Shown: piece by piece, positions 9,201-10,587 of the stretch | Position numbering within the stretch: position 1 is the stretch's first letter | How the letters are laid out: each line of letters begins with the position of its first letter | Origin: Deltaproteobacteria bacterium | GTDB taxonomy: Bacteria > Desulfobacterota > Desulfobulbia > Desulfobulbales > VMSU01 | Assembly (NCBI GenBank): GCA_021789795.1 | Contig: JAJYJA010000075.1 | Span: 1 to 10,587 of the forward strand | Direction: 5' to 3' | Length of the DNA stretch: 10,587 nucleotides | Program-made: the position numbers and the translations under genes | The notes under the pieces: model-generated | What the model was told of the DNA's origin: nothing | The model's database searches: none | Seen by the model: only the letters and a program-made list of their open reading frames with translations

Positions 9201-10587
9201 CTACAACCTGACCACCCTTGCCGCCGACGACAAGCCGGTGCCGCCGGGATTTATCATCACCACCGAGATCTTCCGCTGCTGGCCGGTGGTCAAGGACTTC
9301 TTCAAGGCCAAGAACGAGTTCATGGGCCAGATCCGTCAGGCCTTGAGTGAGATGGAGGCCCGGATGGGCCGCCGGTTTGGCGACCCGGCCAATCCCCTGC
9401 TGGTCTCGGTGCGCAGCGGCGCCGCCGTCTCCATGCCGGGGATGATGGCCACCCTGCACAACGTCGGTCTGAACGAGGACCTGGCCGCGGAATTCGCCCG
9501 GGAGTCGGGCAAGGAGTACCTGGCCTGGGACAACTACCGCCGCTTCCTGCAATCCTGGGCCATGGCCAAGGGGGTGGAGCGCGAGGTCTTCCAGACCCTG
9601 ATGAACAAGGCCAAGGCCCGGCACGACGTCCAGGTCAAGCGCCAGTTCTCGCCCGAGCAGATGCGGGATCTGGCCTTGAATTACCAGAAGGCGATCCGCG
9701 GCATCGGCATCGGCATTCCCGACGACCCCTGGCTGCAACTGACCGGCGCCATCGAGACGGTGCTCGACTCCTGGGACACCCCCAAGACCAAGGAGTTCCG
9801 GGCCCTGATGGATGTCTCCGACGCCTGGGGCACGGCGGTCATCATCCAGGCGATGGTCTTTGGCAACCACAGCCAGGAGTCGGGCAGCGGGGTGCTGTTC
9901 ACCGCCCACCCCTACCGCAAGGTGCGGCGGGTGGCCCTGTGGGGCGACTACGCCCCCGCCGACCAGGGCGAGGACATCGTCTCCGGGCTGGTCACCACCT
10001 ACCCGATTTCGGTGGAGCAGGCGGAGATCGACGGCCGCTCCAAGGACTTGTCCCTGGAGCGGCGTTTCCCCAACGTTTACCAGCGGCTGCGGGACATCGC
10101 CCGCGACCTGGTGTACGAGAAGCAGTGGAACCCCCAGGACATCGAGTTCACCTTCGAGGGCCCGGAGGCCGAAGACCTCTTCATCCTCCAGACCCGGGAC
10201 ATGATCACCATCAAGAAGCAGGAGAACTTCGACACCTTCGCCGACTCCCCGGAGACCAGCAAGTCCATCCTGGGCAAGGGGATCGGCGTCTCCGGCAGCG
10301 CGCTAGCCGGGCGGGCGGTATTCTCGGTGGCCAACATCGCCCGCCTGCGCCAGGAAGACCCCGGCACCCCGCTGATCCTGATCCGTCAGGACACGGTGCC
10401 CGAGGACATCAAGGAGATCTCCAAGGCCGACGGCCTGCTAACCGCCCGCGGCGGCCAGACCTCCCACGCCTCCCTGGTGGCCCTGCGGCTGGACAAGACC
10501 TGTGTGGTGGGCTGTAAGAATCTCAAGGTGTACGAGGCCGAGGAACGCTGTGAGATCAGCGGCCAGGTGATCCGCTTCGGCGACCCG
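6286..10587 (+). CDS. Giant pyruvate phosphate dikinase-like protein with ~960-residue unknown N-terminal region (3' end outside window)
   Basis: The frame is open for 1434 codons and runs off the window, so the protein is partial. Residues from about 966 match the PPDK nucleotide-binding (ATP-grasp) half: LGNKGYNL (968-975), VPPGFIITTE, and SVRSGAAVSMPGMM (1041-1054) with Arg1043 aligned to the catalytic Arg of PPDK, then GSGVLFT, QGEDIVSG and LFILQTRD. A phosphohistidine domain follows, with TARGGQTSHASLVA (1386-1399) and His1394 as the phosphate carrier; the usual GGMTSHA has Gln for Met. The PEP/pyruvate TIM barrel, if present, lies beyond the window. Residues 1 to about 960 are Leu/Glu-rich, probably helical and soluble, with a Gly/Pro linker near 121-134; I recognise no family. 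Standard PPDK is about 880 residues. The ATG at 6286 has only a weak GAG upstream. The reaction is uncertain: PEP formation, or phosphotransfer to another acceptor. Confidence 0.85.
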   Translation, partial: MPQTVTPAIDSDALKANLQETAVEEVAVPAEQLVLSELVNDYKGIHQAIGELLVEINHPFRNWSLALPKLRAFILRHAMLYARKAQGPEALGQIVAIHLAAIGQAWDNLRIKKLAAPQALSQPASGLATPGGSAKNWDGILSLAVESLLAYLEKLIAELDGEALIRHQEAINRALTEIEALDEHVLTVMSQGYHPLRKIARAILATGQPAGFDLGPFAALYQRLLITDYRYWLGEEDPLPWFTKACGHNDGEWDVAGLFDRISHQAMRDNLQAADEASGLPPAERLTALLELPTHLEIVRNYKEIPAKLLAVPFPNATYPGGQRQSAQPESDGETAVDRFAENRKLLFLFKIMDTSGLFLVHEETLREINRSLVLLIHEQSFEEIEKFLLTTFQLLKANVNKFPHTSLQCIQVLGTEIFKKGSGGLVESFLWEVVRFGFQYANVTGVDQDWQPIANPAHLVNIRVWLSLIMQEPKWCSTLFSALIINLHLSGTCIKDTDLFQRDISELLNHPIAPIYNLAKQFAKLLPVFFNEIGAEGELREVSTELDETHRRQDTLIHFLRKQSHVESSNLIVNFIRAIFSFWRTRDKRVLEQFLPPEALYGIRESGPFLDDLNVLMKRVFELPDIKRVEDLLTWEAKTRDNFLAQQSDLDPVEVRRFSLLVHMYTLLYEKYNLGLQDLRQQLEIAANAGFPEIDTLMDDLAKSGDNTCECLDAILTRLEWLQTIILSPETFEAKEDIYYKRHIAVDIPSVYGRYREKKFDALGLTFRLENLANLYLERLPEMVNTAFITEATFIRILACLKLYLRALRIDGITSRHLETYLSLLASSVEQKRFSFTQYLDIFRGLSEGVKDIIYAYYTNVHQNNLAIIAPQIGGCNLLPRYRNLWQDDDLSGSVHRLNESFLRDLISGTFGLQHLDNFITRIYQTLESQKEVLSESNLDLLMTYNPENVISFLHRLNPKTHNLIMLGNKGYNLTTLAADDKPVPPGFIITTEIFRCWPVVKDFFKAKNEFMGQIRQALSEMEARMGRRFGDPANPLLVSVRSGAAVSMPGMMATLHNVGLNEDLAAEFARESGKEYLAWDNYRRFLQSWAMAKGVEREVFQTLMNKAKARHDVQVKRQFSPEQMRDLALNYQKAIRGIGIGIPDDPWLQLTGAIETVLDSWDTPKTKEFRALMDVSDAWGTAVIIQAMVFGNHSQESGSGVLFTAHPYRKVRRVALWGDYAPADQGEDIVSGLVTTYPISVEQAEIDGRSKDLSLERRFPNVYQRLRDIARDLVYEKQWNPQDIEFTFEGPEAEDLFILQTRDMITIKKQENFDTFADSPETSKSILGKGIGVSGSALAGRAVFSVANIARLRQEDPGTPLILIRQDTVPEDIKEISKADGLLTARGGQTSHASLVALRLDKTCVVGCKNLKVYEAEERCEISGQVIRFGDP

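Noticed and set aside
9181..10587. Glucan water dikinase, suggested by the nearby glycogen synthase
   Set aside because: Glucan water dikinases have the His domain before a C-terminal ATP-grasp domain. Here the order is ATP-grasp then His, and the motifs are of PPDK type.

Overview
The window reads as a GC-rich bacterial chromosome carrying housekeeping genes, all on the + strand. GroEL ends in a GGM tail, there is a bacterial-type glycogen synthase, and a PPDK-type protein carries a very long N-terminal extension. This gene set and protein style suggest a Desulfobacterota (deltaproteobacterial, perhaps Desulfobulbales-like) organism. That placement rests on recalled resemblance only.

Layout. 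Bases 1-153 hold a long imperfect palindrome that looks like a dispersed intergenic repeat. It is followed by an AT-rich leader and the chaperonin operon groES-groEL (325-2334), which closes with an intrinsic terminator. A 412-base gap (2335-2746) follows. It holds a textbook sigma-54 promoter (2553-2568) and, about 10 bases further on, a short non-coding unit: a hairpin displaying CCTCC in its loop, a C/T-rich stretch, and a perfect 14-bp terminator stem with a T8 tail (to 2663). I read this as a gene for a small RNA of about 86 nt under sigma-54 control. Next come a glycogen synthase (2747-4345), a type I glyceraldehyde-3-phosphate dehydrogenase (4403-5407), and an OmpA-family peptidoglycan-binding lipoprotein with a glycine zipper (5471-6154) followed by a hairpin terminator. 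The last gene (6286 to the window edge) is an open frame of at least 1434 codons. Its C-terminal third matches the nucleotide-binding and phosphohistidine domains of pyruvate phosphate dikinase, behind about 960 residues that I do not recognise.

How it fits together. Three proteins touch central carbon metabolism: glycogen synthesis, the glyceraldehyde-3-phosphate step of glycolysis/gluconeogenesis, and probably pyruvate/PEP or another phosphotransfer reaction. They are separated by terminator-like hairpins, so they look like neighbouring single-gene units rather than one operon. The most interesting items are the sigma-54/anti-Shine-Dalgarno small RNA candidate, the shared AAGGCAG...CTGCCTT stem base in three separate terminators, the giant PPDK-like protein, and the replaced Lys in the glycogen synthase KxGGL motif.
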